Positions 39,548-52,311 of a stretch of 64,000 nucleotides of DNA are shown here, piece after piece; the first letter of the stretch is position 1, and every line of letters starts with the position of its first letter. The DNA is from Apteryx mantelli (taxonomy: Eukaryota; Chordata; Aves; Apterygiformes; Apterygidae). The DNA is taken from positions 141,478,288 through 141,542,287 of the forward strand of contig NC_089978.1 in assembly GCF_036417845.1 (NCBI RefSeq). The letters run 5' to 3'. The notes beneath the pieces were generated by a model that was given only the letters and a program-made list of their open reading frames with translations, was not told the origin of the DNA and did not search any database. The position numbers and the translations under genes were made by a program.

Positions 39548-42199
39548 TAGTATGCACTATTGAAAGTATTAACTTGGCTTTGAGCTTGCAGAGTCTTTTT
39601 GAATGAGTTTGGCAATAGATTTAATTAACAGTTATTGAGTACGTTTTTTAAAATTTCTAGATGTTTCTCTATATAGCTGACAAGACACGTATGCAGTGCA
39701 GTTCAGCACTGTATTTTCAGAGACAAGCAGGAAGAAACAAAGTATTAATGTTGACAGTTTAAAAAAAAAAAGAGAATTCCTTCCAAACTTTCTCATGCCC
39801 TGATGAGAACGGGTTGAATGTACTTGTTGCCTTCCGGGAGAATTCGTGTCATTTCCTCAAATGTGTGAAAGACCATTGCATTTTAACCCCCAGCTGACCA
39901 TGGAAGCAGTTTACATATCTCTGTTCTTAAGGGAGATCGGCTCACTGTGATCTTTAGTAATTTTAGGGAAAAATCATTTTAAAAGTCTATTGAAAGAAAT
40001 TCACTCCTGCCTTGCCCAGAAGCTATTCTGATTTATTCCCATACTAAAATGCCATCATTATCCTCTGCCTTTAATGCATCCTAGTGATATGAAGACTTCA
40101 GATCCATCCTTCTATTTTCATTGTACAGTGACCACAAAACAGATCAAGGTGCTTTTTTGTGGGAGGTATTTTTGGCTCCTTTATTTATAGGCCCATATTA
40201 TTTGATCACCTCTGTTAGAATGTCTCTACCTTAAAGTCTGTCACTGGAGAAAAGGTCTTAACTTTAAAGGCTAACCATTACCTAAAGACTCTGAGGTCTT
40301 ATTATCTTTTTTTTATGGAAAGATTTTAAAGTAGTAGCATGGGCTATTAGAATTGCTGTGCTTAATGTTTATTTAGCATTTCTCTTCAGAGCACTCATCC
40401 TCATTTTAATCTGTTTCTTAGCAAAAAGATGACTGTATAAAATGCGCATTATATTGCTCTTCGTAGCTGCAGAGCACAGTTAGTTGATTCAGTATGCTCA
40501 GGCTGCGTAGTAGACCGAAACCTGGGTACCATGAAAGGGGCTGCTGTAAAAAAGTGTTGTTCTACAAAGAGTAAGGAGACACTGAAATTTTGAGAGCTCA
40601 ACCCTTCCAGGTTTTACATTTTGTGTCTTTGGATCGAATGCTAAAATACAGGTGCCAGTAAGGAATTGCAGGTTTGGAATTTGCCCATTGTCACAACTAA
40701 ATGATGGATCTTCAGCATCCCATGTACAGGAACAAGATACTGTTTGTGATGTGTGTTGGAAAGATAGGAACTGTCCTCCCACCTCCCAGTTTGAAGACAG
40801 TTTGTAAATACTTACGTCCCATAATAGTACAGGACATAAGACGTACCTGGGCTTTTGTGTGGTTGCTCTTCAGACTCTGACTATGTAGAGTGAGGTACTT
40901 GAGTTGTATGGCTTGCTAAGGTTTAGCTAAGGCTAAACAAACTAATAAGCTTTATGCCAGATACCTCGTACAGGGTTAAACTTTTAGGAAAGGAAAGGTG
41001 CTAAGGGCCGTAGAAGGATGCTGTCATGCTTGAAAGTTCAGTCTCTTCTTAGCTTCTTGCCTGTTTGCTGTACCACTGCTCTGCATAGCAGTGGGAGGGA
41101 TACTCCCTGTGACCGGACTGGTTGGGTTCCGTTGGCTGAAGTTTAGGGCAGGCTCTGAGCAAGAGTAAAAAGAATAAGGCTTCCATTTCTAATTCTGGAG
41201 CATAGAAAAAAAGGTGTTTAAATAAGGCCTGGAGGAGTGCTTATTTGCCAGAAGTCAAGGGAAAAGGCAAGTTTATATCCTTTTGTAACCCACCCTGATT
41301 GAAAGGATGTATATTTATTTTCCTGAAGTCAACAGAAAAATCCTGGGCTCTTAATGATGAAAGACTCCTGCCCGTCCCACCCCCCTTCTTCCTTCTCCCA
41401 AGCATGAATTGCTGAAGTTTCCACTTTAAACTTGGGTGGCTCATTCACATTTCACTTAATTGTAATATGGTATCCTCTGTGTCCCTCCCCCTTCTTACCA
41501 CCAAGGCTAAAAAGGAGGAGGGGAGATAGAAAATGTTTCCGAAAGTTACAGGAAATGTCTGTTCCTTTAGCAGCATTGCCAGGGAATTTCCAAATGTGCT
41601 TAATGCTTATGGCCCAATTTGTAGCAGCTCAGTCTTCAGTCATGAGCGGGCCTTGTTCTAAAAATATGACACCTTCTTCCAGTAAAATATGTTGAAATTA
41701 AATATATGCTTTGTTTCTCATCTAATCTTCAGCAGAATGAATTCTCCCTAATGGCAAAATGGGGACATCGGGCAACTGTTTTAAACTCCTGGTGTCTTTC
41801 TCTTCATTGAAGTAGGGAAAAATATCACATAGTTCCTTGAGGTGATCATTAGTTTATTTGTAAGGACTTTGGAGAGGCATGGTTGGCAGGCACTATGAAT
41901 GCCAAGACTGTGTGGCTGTTCTCCGAGTGACTCTAGAAACCGTGTGAAGGATTAAGGAGCAAAAGAGGGGATGTATTTTGTTCCAGAATTTTGTTTCCTT
42001 GGACGATTGCAACATGGTCTCTGATCCTGGAGTTTTGTGTCTTGGCAGAACCTGATGTGCATTAGGAACAGGGTTTGCTTCCATTTCCAGTGATATGACT
42101 GGAAAAAGCGAACACAGCAAAGACGATCCAGAGAGCTTTCTCTTCATTCTCTGGTGTGGGACTGAGGGAAGGAGCAAGAGGGATTTGCAGAGCCTCTTC

Positions 42200-42430
42200 C
42201 TGGGGCTTTGAGGATTTCTGCCAGCCGGAGCAGGCAGGGCAGATGCAGATCTGGCGCGGTCTTCAGCGGAGCTTTCTGTGCTGTTGCTCACCTCTCTGCC
42301 CTATTGGTCTCGTGTATGGGCGCTGATGTGTCAGTGACGGAGAAGTGGGGGGCTGTCCCCCCTGAAACCGCCGAAGGAGAAACGTGGTCTGGGCGCTGCT
42401 CAGAGTGTCTGTCTCAGTGAGCAGAGCGTA
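42200..42430 (+). promoter_or_regulatory. Small intronic CpG-rich patch, possible enhancer or alternative promoter
   Basis: CpG density is clearly higher than in surrounding intron, with CpGs in GGCGCGG, AGCGGA, GGGCGCTG, GACGGAG, CCGCCGAAGG, AACGTGG and GAGCGTAG within about 230 bp. A pseudo-palindromic GGGGGGCTGTCCCCCC lies at about 42,347-42,362. No clear exon or GT donor defines a transcript. A regulatory role is inferred from composition only. A GC-rich repeat relic is an alternative. Confidence 0.35.
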
Positions 42431-45400
42431 GACTGAGTAGAAAACACTGTAATTATCTGCCTGAACCACTCTAGCCCAGTGTTCTGCTGTTTACATTTGC
42501 AAAGTTTTTAAAGTAGTTGCCCAAAGACAGCAAGGTAATTCTTGTTTTTTTGTTATTTATTTATTTATTTATTGCGAGATGACATCAGTTTTGACTCTGT
42601 TCACTGACTTTCATGCTATGCTCTGCCCTCTTCTGGGGTGGCTCTCCCTGGTTTGATATCATTGACTACATCAGTCAGAGCCACACCTGGGTTTCGTAAT
42701 AAGGCGATGCTTGGCGGTTATGGTGGTTTATGTTATGCTGATGAAGCAGAGTTGTCATCTCTTGATAGTGATGATCTGAATCTTGTTTAACTGCCCAGGA
42801 AACAGTTTGGAGTTGACATTAATGTGTTTGTTTTTACTTTCTCATGTAGAGGTTATAATTTAATCTGTTCATGTAGTGACGCGGTACTTTGTATAGAGGC
42901 TGTACAGATATGACTATATATAATGACTGGTAATATCCAGTTTCCAGTGTTGGCTGAGGCTTTTTTTCAGTGTGTGGGAAGCTGGGATCAATTACCTGAA
43001 ATGTTGTGTTTCATTAGCCTTTGTCCATTTCAAATACAGCTGTAAGCAGACTAACTTTTGGCTAACTCCTCTATTAATAGATACTAAACAAGAACTTGTG
43101 AGGTCAAATTTGCTTGAATTCATGCACGTGCATCATCTGTAAATGTTAGTTAAAGATTAGCTTTCCAGCAGGAGGGAGATGGATCAAATTGTTTGCAAGG
43201 CTACTGTGGGTGGGTTTTTCTTTTTCCCTCCTGAATCTTTAGCTTTTTCAGTGTGTTGTTTCTTTTTTGTTTTTTGTTTTTTTCTGTTTTTTAAGATGTA
43301 TCTAAACTGAGTGGGAAGATACTTGCTGCATGTTTTTTTTTTCCTTGTCTTTTAAAAAATTAGTATAACATAGTTTTTTATTTCTGACTCCTTCCATTTG
43401 ATTGAATGCTAGCATTTATAGATCCCCTCTCAGCTAGGTTTTCGTATGTTTGGGGGAGTTTTACTCCAGATGACTGCACTGAAAGTGTGAAATCCATTTT
43501 CTGGTTTTTGACTTGTAATAAGGGCTTTTTTTATTTTTCCTGTATTTAGGTGTTTCCCTCTGCTGGCTTCTGTATGTGGACCACCCTCTGTTCTGTTCAG
43601 CCTATTTAGAAGTTGACTTAAGTGCAGGTGAGTAATTGTTTTTGATATGAGACAATAATGAATTAACATAAAAGTACTCCAGAATTTTCAGTTGCTTTGA
43701 CTTAGAGATCATACAGAGAGAATGATCTTTTAAAAATCCATTGCAGCTCTTCATGGTTGTCTAGGGTCCCAGGCAATAGGAAACTGCAAGTGTTTTGTAT
43801 TATAGCGTTTGTTTCAAGTGGATTAGGTAAGCTTTCGTTCTAGATGTCACAGAGTGATATGCTGTACACCTACAATAAAAAAAATACTTTCAAATGTAAA
43901 GATCTTCTTGTATAGGTGGAGAAGGGAGTCCCAGAATAAACTGTGTGTGTGAGCTGTTAAATATTGAGTGATGTAATATATCAGCAGCATAATCTAACAC
44001 CTCCCATGAGCTCACATTGTAGCAATCGGGTTTGTGTGCTATAATACATAATAAACCTTTATTATTCCACAGTGAGTGTCAAACAGGTTGGCTTCTTGGT
44101 AAGTGCAAGTCAGGATGACCTGGCTCATTGCTTTGAGTTAGTGATGGTGCATGAGTGAGATTTGCAAGAGCATTGCACATACATAGAGGGGGTATATTGA
44201 GTAGGACACCAGAATGTGGGTCTTTTGGGCAGGAGAATAGGTTGTCTAGTATGTGAACAGGTTATCTTTTTTCTAATGCCATTATTTGTATAGTAAGTGG
44301 TATCAAACTGTTGTCTAAAAGGAAACTCCATTCATTCTTGCTTAGCCCAGCTATCTGAGAGTGCTGGTAGTGAAAATGACACTGAAAAGTAGATGTGGAA
44401 GTAAAGAAAGAGCTTAATCTAAACTGGAGGTGTCTTTCTGCAGCTTATTCATGGCAAACTGGTTATTTCTTTTCGGACTACATCTCTGCATGTCTCAGTT
44501 CTCAGACTGGTGAGCCGAGTGAAATGGGGTGACTTTTCTTTAGAACAATTAATCAAAATTGAGCAAGTAATTAGCCAAGTAGAATAAAGTACAGCAGATC
44601 ACTGAACAGAAGATTCTCCCTCATATGTGTTTTTTTTTTCCCCAATGGATTATACTTGCCTTTATCATGAATGTACAGGATGTAATCTAAAACGTATGTG
44701 ACTGTTATTTTTACAAGATAGAGAAAATAACACTATTCTGTTCTGGCTGCATATATAGATTTAGAATACAGATCCACTGAAAATAGAACAGGAAGGAACA
44801 GGCAGTTTGATCATACAGATAAGCACAGGAGAGCAGGGTAAAAATTTCAAAACTGTTTCTCTTATATCCCATGTTCATGAAAGTGACTCTTTCAAGTAAC
44901 ATCGATAGTTTTCTGTTTGAGTGGCTTCCTCACTGCTTTCCACCTTTGTGCCAATGTGGAGTGTGCTAGGGAGGGAGGGGGAAAGTCTGTTCTGTCATCC
45001 CCTACCTGACTTGAGGAAATGATGTACTTATGAGAGGATGACACTACCTGAGTCATCTGAAAAGCCAGGAAACACCCTCCCTTCCCTAGTCCGAGGAACA
45101 TGAACCCTTACATCTTGTGTTAATAGTCCCTGTCTTCTAAATCACAGGTATTTGTAATCTCACCCCTCTGTGGTCTGCATAGTGGCACATAAGACATAGG
45201 CTTCTTGTAACCTTGGTAAAATTTTTTCCTAGATTTTACACTTTACTGTTGTTGGCCTCTGGAATTTATTGGTTTGCTTGCTGAATTCAGGGAAAATTTT
45301 GCCATTCCTCACTTACTACAAATCGTATTTCCCATACACTCCACAAGCACTGTGCTTCTCACCACTGAGGAATAGCAACCTAAGGCAGGGATCAGCATTC

Positions 45401-48400
45401 TCTCTTCTTGATCATCAGCCAGTCTCCAGTAGCTTTAGTTATGAGCTTCTTCCCAGGACAGCTTTTATTTCAAATCTTTCTGAGGCTGGTGAGGGAATTC
45501 TTTGGGTATCATAGATGTTGAGGGAGGTTTGTGGGGGGGAAGTGTCTTGCAGGAGTAAGAATTTACTCTGAGATCTCTAGGATATGAGTTCCTCTCTGCT
45601 GCAGGAATTTGTTGGTGAGGACCACATGCAGCTATGGTGGTGGGGACTGGTGCTGATGATAGTGGCACCAGCTATTGAACCACTGCAGCTCCCAGCTCAG
45701 TAATACCGAAGCCAAATACTCCTTTGAAGCAGCTGATGTGCCAACAGTCACAGGCGTACTGCATTGTAGGAGCTCCAACCTCAGTGTTTTGATTCAGCTC
45801 TTGGGGTGTTTTTATTTTGTTTTATTTTTTTCTTCTTTCACTGTTGTCCAACCTGAGAAACATCAAAGTGAATCGGATTGCAGAGAGGATATTGTTTTTC
45901 TGGGTTTTTTTGTTTTTGGTTTTTTTCTTGTATGTGCATGTGTTTGCCTGTTTAGCAAGTGGAAGAATGCATGATTTTTAAAATAGTCTCTTTTTCAGGT
46001 GTCTTAAGCTGGGTATCCAAAAGTCTCCCTTCAGGCCTTCTAACGTTCAGATGTTGTAAAATCCTTTTGTTGGTGTTTTGCCGTGCAGCACAGATGGGTG
46101 TGAGAGCATTGCTGTAGGAACCTGACAAAGCAGGCATTAGTGACGTCGTAAACAAAATTGCTTAGTGTTTATGACACCAAGGTTCAACTTCAGGGTTATT
46201 TTCTTCATGAGCTAGGGATCTTTCAGAGATTGTAGCAAACCTTCTAGAAGCTATTTGCCAGTCCTTTAAACTAGGAAGAATTAGGGCATAATTCTGAGGG
46301 GTTTTAACATATATTCTTGTCAAATCTACTTCTTCAAAAGTAATTGCTATAATGTGAGCCGAAGCCTGAGATGCCTAAAATAAGCATCCTCCTATAATGT
46401 AAGGGAGTAGGTTGGACTCAAGGTGGTAGAAGTAGAAATTAAGGTTGCATACAAAATGTGAATTATTTTGACTGAAGAATCAAACACAACATCTTAGGTA
46501 GCAGATTCTCAGTTATGTGGTTGTCTTCTGTTTTGCATCAGAGTCACTTGTGGAATGGGGCAAGGATCCTTGAGGGGAAGAAAGAACCTGTAGCTCTGTG
46601 GTATCATTATATGTAAGTATTAGAGGATCCAGTTTTGTCTGCATGGAAGATAGCATGCAAACATGTGTAGACAGGGTTTTGGTTGCTTTTGGTTCTTTAA
46701 GCAAAATGGAGAAACTCTAAAGATACTGGGGAGGTGCTGAACACAAATCATTTTAGTTTTACAGTGAGTTAAAAGTTTTACTTTTTTTTAAAGAAGAAAA
46801 TTGGTAACAAGCAGTGTCACGTGTTTCAGTCATCTACAATGAGGAAGAAGCCATGCAGTATTGCCAAGTTGTATGTGGGTGACTTCATGCAGTATTCTCA
46901 TAGCTGGATTATGTTTCACTTTTCCTTAATGCTGATTTCAGTGTAGAACATCCTGTGACTAAGATGGTTTCCTAGCTTGAAGATCAGCAACATAATGGCC
47001 TCTTTAGGGCAAAGCATTATATTGCATCATTTTGTGAGACACTGTGGTGTCAATACATACCATTGAGATCTAAGTCACAAGTAGAGCACAGAAAGAAAGC
47101 GGTTGAGAAACTGTGATTTTGCCTGTTCACAAACTTGGATTAGAAATGGAACAAATGTTCCAACACCTCATAGTAGCTGAGAGATTAGAGCAGTCACCAG
47201 GAGAGGGGAGACACATAGCTTAAAATCTGTGTTCTTCTCAATTCCTTCATCTCTAGTCTTTACCTAAAGCAGGGGGCTGCCAGTTTCTCTTGGTTAGGTA
47301 GGCTTCAAGAAAGAGTCTGAAAGTCTGATAGTACCAGAAACAGTGGGGAGAAAAACAAAACAAAAACTTTCAATGGAATGCTGTTTTGACAGAAATGGCC
47401 CCCTTGGTGGGGAGGGGAGGAACACAATGTTTATCAATCACAATAATTTGAGATGACGTTACTGTTAAGTTTACTTTCCAGCCATGGGCAGAGTGCTTTC
47501 AGAAACTTACCATTGTGTTAGTGCATAGTTAAGCATTAAGGTAATAGTAGTATTTGAAAGGACTCTGACTGGTAGCCCACTTGCCTTGCATTAAGAAATT
47601 TGTTCTTTACCAACCACCATATATGACTGGTTTGAGTTCTTTTGAGGATCTTCTAGTAGAAGAAACTTTCATCATAAGAGAATGAAGGCCAAGGCAGCAA
47701 ACAAAGAGAGTTTGGAAGTTATGAAATGTCCCAAACTTAAAGTTGCTTTAACTGTCTCCATTTTAGAATTCTGTAGTTTCTAGCTTCTCAGCTGCTTTAC
47801 TTTCTTGTTGTTACTTGGACTTTAAGTTGGCAATTTACCCCTCAAAACAGACTGTGTAGTTCATGACCGCACTGTCTAGCTTATAGAAGAGCTAGAACCA
47901 ATTCCCACTATAGCCGCTGGAAAAGTTTTCATTGATTTCAGTAGGCTTGGTATCTGGCAGCCTTTGCAAAAAGAAGAATCAAAATTTGTGACAGGGCATG
48001 TTAACAGAAATAAAAAATGCATTTTTTTCTCTAACTGAAAGAAATTGGACACAACTATCGAGTTTTGACTTTTTTTTCCCCCCCTACCATAATTATACAA
48101 TCTTTTGATATCTCCTAGCCTGTCTGCAGAGAGCCTGAGGCCTGTGTATAATCACTGTCCTTTGAGGGGAAACACAGCTGCCAATTAGGCTGCATAGGTA
48201 GGTGGGGGGGGGAGTTCTTAATAGATTTGATTAAGGACTGGTATAGGGTCTTTTTTTCTTTTTTTTAGTTTAAAGCAATATGCACTTCAGTACTATGTGT
48301 TTCAGTTTGAACAAGCTAAAAAGCACTGGTGACTGCTAGCTGTACACCAGTGAGTTCAGGCAAACAGATAATCCCATTTTATCAACCTAGTGGCTATTTA

Positions 48401-50616
48401 TGTAAAACCTGGTATTTTTCTGGTGGTGTTACTGAAACTCTGTTCTCTTCAGAACATGGAACAAGTTTGCTTTAATTTTGTTTTCTGCGTTTTCTTAAAG
48501 ACTGATTGTTTTTTGTTAAGGTGAGGCTTATACTTTATGAGTTTAATTTATGTTTTTGTATATGTAAGTTTGTATAATTCATCTAATGAACAGAACACCT
48601 GCTGACCTGGGATTTCCCACTGCTAAGCACAAGTGACTTGTTGCTGTGATAGGACTTTTAATTAATGATTTCTAGATTAGCTGGAAGGTTTTTTTCTAGT
48701 ACCTGGGGGCCAAGATGCATGCACTGTTGCTGAGCAGAGTACAGAACTGTTTCTGTTCTTCTCACATTTATAAGTGAACCAGCTATTCAGCATTACAAGT
48801 ACAATGTATGTTTTTCAGGTGAACTCTTAAACTGAGGAGTTAAGATTTTTTTTTTTAACAGCTTTTAAATATACAAAATCTTCATCTTTGTACTTGAATG
48901 TGTATTAAGTGTTCAGGAAAATATATCCTCTTAACATGCTCCTGCTTGCAAATGTTTCACTGCCATAAGGAAAAGTGTCAATCAACTGGACTTTTATTTT
49001 ATTTTTGTCACCCCTTTCCCTACCAGCCTGCTTCAGTGTTCTGACAGTTGAGTTGTCTCGCTTTGTCCCACCCAATAAAAAGTAGAGGTAAGAAGACTGC
49101 TTGGGTCATAGGCTAGATGGCACAGGCCAGAATTGACCCAGACGTTGCTTGAATGTGTACTTGGCTTTGTGCAAGAGGTGTGCTTCATAGTTTTACTGAC
49201 CTGAAATCACTTTCTGAGCAGGGAAAGGGACCACTACACTGTGAAACACATGAACTAGAGAATGTGGCTCCTTGCCGAGTCAGCTTTATCATGCACTGAT
49301 CTGAGCCCAGACTGCTTGTTTATAAGCAGTGTGCCATATTGAGTGGGTGAGGAATTCTCTAAGGTTTGTCCTTTCGCATACAGGCTCTAACTCTTGAGCT
49401 CTGCTGCCGTGGTTGAGTCACCACGCTCAGCAGTCCCCTTTTGCTGGCGTCCGTCACTGAGGCAGCTGAACATGTAGCTTGTGTTTGTTCCTGAGTTGTT
49501 CTTTGCAGCCTTATGTGGACTGCTGTAAATATGCATGACTGCACTAAGAGACCAAGTTTTGAACTGTGGGAGCAAAGCATCTTTGACTCATGATTCCTGT
49601 TGGATCTGTAGCTGCAGCACTAAGCACACTAAACCTGCAGCTAAATCTCCTGGGGATGGAGCCCTATGGTGGCTCCTTTCTGAAGAGTGTTCCCCCAGAG
49701 ACGTCTTCCATGAAAGTGTATTTTGGGAGACTCTGAAAAGCCTGAGGTCAACTGTGTGACAGTAATACAAACAGATGGTGAAACATTTCAGCTGGTTGAT
49801 TTACTACTGTGCTTCAGGTGCTGTTTAGAGTGATGTGGTTCAGGTGCTGTTGGCATCTAATTTGACTGAAGTATAGTTTGCTTCAGACATTATTTAGCAT
49901 GTATGAAAAGTGTAGTGCACCTCATACAACTGTTCCAGTTGCTCCACGAGGGCCAGGCAGTGCCTGATGCTATACATTTCAGTAGTGTATATGAGGCCCC
50001 AGTTTCATATCTGGTGATTAATTCAAATAAAATGCTTTTGTTTTGATGTAGCATCTTGTTCTTCTGGTTTCTCTTCAATCATGTTCTCAAAGGAGGGAGG
50101 TGGATATAAGTTTTGTCCTTACTTTTGTACAGTGTCAGTTCCCAGGCGTGCAGGACTGGTTTATGAAATACTTTTCAAGGCATTAAATTTTTAAAAAGTA
50201 TCCTGACAAATTTTACAACTTTTTACAGATGCTGGTGAAGTGCAGAAACACATCCAATTAGTTTTCCTATTGAGAAGAATGCCATGATTTAGGGCAGTAT
50301 CTCTTAATTATATTCTAACAAAGCTCTGTGAAGAGGCAGAGCTAGTGGCAACAAAAGTCTGCAATTAAGACAGGGTATGTTGCCTGAAATCCAAGATAGT
50401 TGTACAGGCAAGATTGTTGGAATAGATTCAGAGACCGTAGTTGCAAAAATTATCTCTTAGACTTTTGGAATATACAGCAAAGTGGGGAAACTTGTCAGGA
50501 GTGTATTTATTTTATGGTACAGACCACTGTGCACTTAGTCTCAAAGTTGGATATTCTGTGTTGCAAACTTTCATGGCCTCATCTGGTTCATGTTTTTTAT
50601 CTTCCCCTTCTTACAG
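42431..50616 (+). other. DUSP16: DUSP16 intron 1, distal part
   Basis: AT-rich intronic sequence without a supportable exon, RNA gene or transposon. It contains a T8C7 tract at 48,070-48,084 and other short homopolymers. Confidence 0.5.
42553..42573. repeat. (TTAT)5 tetranucleotide repeat
   Basis: Five TTAT/ATTT units in intron 1. Confidence 0.9.
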
Positions 50617-50655
50617 GCTCTTAGTCCGGTGCAAAGCTGATGGCTGGGAGCAAAG
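50617..50655 (+). other. DUSP16: Candidate 39-nt non-coding exon or alternative exon 2 start
   Basis: A strong acceptor (CTTCCCCTTCTTACAG, AG at 50,615-50,616) and a donor CAAAG|GTAAAG (GT at 50,656-50,657) delimit 39 nt lying 331 nt upstream of the DUSP16 start codon. If the donor is not used, the same acceptor could begin one long 5-prime UTR that runs straight into the coding exon. The splice signals are seen. Their use is not proven. Confidence 0.35.
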
Positions 50656-50863
50656 GTAAAGAATGATGTAATGCAGTGGCAGCCAGAAAGCATCTTTTGT
50701 TTGAATTGTGAAATGACCACTCCATAGTGATCTCCTGATGAATCAGATGTGAGGGGCTTCTTTGTGGAACGAACCCTTTGTAATGGCACATCAACTGGAA
50801 GCAGGAGGAGACGTTCAGTTGAAGAGCTCTTTCTGAAAATGGGTTTAACTTTTCTTTTGCCAG

Positions 50864-50986
50864 TCACTACCAGCATGACCTCATACACTTCTAGTACAAT
50901 GGCATGGCTAAGCCTTTGAGTACACAGCCATTACATCATCACAGCAAATTAGAGAGGGAGGTGGTAAAAGAGGCCTTATTGTTGTC
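50864..50986 (+). other. DUSP16: 5-prime UTR part of the first DUSP16 coding exon
   Basis: A second good acceptor, AACTTTTCTTTTGCCAG, ends at 50,863 and would start the exon here. The alternative acceptor at 50,616 gives a leader 247 nt longer. The leader contains several upstream ATGs, described separately. The boundary choice is uncertain. Confidence 0.5.
50875..50919 (+). promoter_or_regulatory. Upstream ORF 1 in the DUSP16 leader (14 codons)
   Basis: ATG at 50,875 opens a 14-codon frame that ends at TGA 50,917-50,919. A second in-frame ATG at 50,899 has A at -3 and G at +4, a strong initiation context. The ORF ends before the main start, so reinitiation at the main ATG remains possible. 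Confidence 0.5.
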
Positions 50987-51002
50987 ATGGCCGATGAGAT
51001 GA
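50904..51002 (+). promoter_or_regulatory. Upstream ORF 2, overlapping the DUSP16 start codon
   Basis: ATG at 50,904 has G at -3 and G at +4 (strong context). It opens a 32-codon frame in a different register from DUSP16. It stops at TGA 51,000-51,002, 13 nt past the main ATG, so ribosomes that start here cannot simply reinitiate at 50,987. This predicts reduced DUSP16 translation unless the ATG is bypassed or spliced out. Confidence 0.5.
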
Positions 51003-51217
51003 TCAGGACTCAACTCATTGTCGCTGAGAAGTTGGTGGCTTTGCTGGAGAGCGGTACAGAAAAATTGCTACTGATTGATAGCCGCCCCTTTGTGGAATAC
51101 AATACAACCCACATCTTGGATGCCATCAACATCAATTGCTCCAAGCTTATGAAGCGGAGGCTGCAGCAGGACAAAGTTTTGATTACAGAGCTCATTCAGC
51201 ATTCAGCAAAACACAAG
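50987..51217 (+). CDS. DUSP16: DUSP16 (MKP-7) coding exon 1, residues 1-77
   Basis: DUSP16 is a dual-specificity MAP-kinase phosphatase that removes phosphate from Thr and Tyr of JNK and p38 and shuttles between cytoplasm and nucleus. This exon encodes the start of the N-terminal rhodanese-like (CH2) domain that binds the kinase. The reading begins MADEMIRTQL. DSRPFVEYNTTHI (residues 31-43) is the rhodanese-like core. LMKRRL (54-59) is the basic kinase-interaction motif that docks on the acidic groove of MAPKs. LITELIQHSAKHK ends the exon at residue 77. The end is a phase-0 donor, AAG|GTAGGG (GT at 51,218). The ATG (context GTCATGG) matches the start position known for mammalian DUSP16 (MAHEM...). 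Reading through the donor gives a chance 98-codon ORF, which is not the real protein. Identity to DUSP16, as opposed to the paralogue DUSP8, rests on the near-complete match of residues 17-77 to the recalled human protein. Confidence 0.95.
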
Positions 51218-52311
51218 GTAGGGGGTCATTTTCCTGTTATTCCTTTCATTTGTTTTAAAGAGTGCCTGGAGAGCAACTTGTAATAATTTTCCCTTAGGTA
51301 ATTTGTTTTAAAAAACAAAATTGAGGGATTTTTTTGCCAAGCTTACCTGATCTAAGAGGTTGTCAGTTACTAGAAAGTTTATCTCTAGCATTCTTTGTAG
51401 CTGCTCTCTCTTACCTGACAGAGTAACTTGCTGGGACTTTGAAATTACTCAGGAAGAATTTTGCTTGTAAAGCACAGTCCCTTCAATGTATGTAACTAAT
51501 GCACTGAACATTCACATTCTAAACTCTGAAGGATCCTTTGGGGTCTGTGGTAGCAGGGATTGCGTCGTAAGTGGTCATACAGTTTGGAAAGAAACTGGTA
51601 GTTATGTCAGTCCTGGCTCCTACTTACTGTTTAAAATGCTCTTCATGTGAATAGCTTTGGGGGGGGGTTGTTTTGTTGTTTTGTTTTGTTTTGTAATAGT
51701 GTTGCTAGTGAAAAGAAAATAGCCAAGTTTTTTAAATTTAATGTGCATCTATGTGACTTTTTTTTTTAGTCCATTAGTAGTTGTTTTTAATGTCTTAGAT
51801 GACAAAAGTAATCTGTACATGATACTTTTGCTTTGAAATGTTAAAAATTAAAGCCATTTTTTATTATTATCTAAACATGCATTATACATAGTTTACAGAT
51901 GGCTAAAGTGCATATGGCTCTAGGCAGCTTAAGGTCTCTTTACTCTTTTTAAACAAAAAGCTTAGAAGCAGAAACTGAAGTTGGACTATTTTTAACAGTT
52001 TAGGCTCGGGACAGGGGAACTAGCCAAAGTAATGAATTTTATAAGTGACATTACCCAATGATTGAAACTTACAGAGTATGCTTCAACTTGGATCAGATAA
52101 TAAATTTTAAACTGTCAAAGGAATTAAATTTGGTCAGGAACATTAAGTATAAAATAATAGTTGCTTTGCATATAGCTAGGTAAGAAATCCAAATATCTGG
52201 ATTATTGCATAGTAAACAGGTAGCAGCCCTTAGCCTGACTTCATGAAGCTGATAATGTGCTTTTAATCATCTTCCTCCTTCATACCTTATTTTCAATGAC
52301 TTGTATTTCAG
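51218..52311 (+). other. DUSP16: DUSP16 intron between coding exons 1 and 2
   Basis: A 1,094-bp phase-0 intron from GTAGGG to TGTATTTCAG. It contains a G8 tract and a TTTTG-rich stretch near 51,660-51,700. No other feature was seen. Confidence 0.9.

Larger units (their letters stand above)
20713..42199 (+). other. DUSP16: DUSP16 intron 1, central part
   Basis: Mostly AT-rich unique-looking DNA. I recognised no exon, structured RNA gene or transposon with confidence. Open frames are at most about 95 codons and lack domain features. Simple-sequence tracts are listed separately. Old, eroded repeats could be missed without a library search. Confidence 0.5.

Noticed and set aside
50571-50888. 105-codon minus-strand ORF opposite the DUSP16 leader
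   Set aside because: Antisense of the probable 5-prime UTR and its acceptor. The residue pattern is attractive but no family is recognised and the sense-strand explanation suffices.
51218-51283. Continuation of the DUSP16 ORF past residue 77
   Set aside because: Sequence after AAG|GTAGGG departs from the family. The next exon at 52,312 resumes the known protein in frame.
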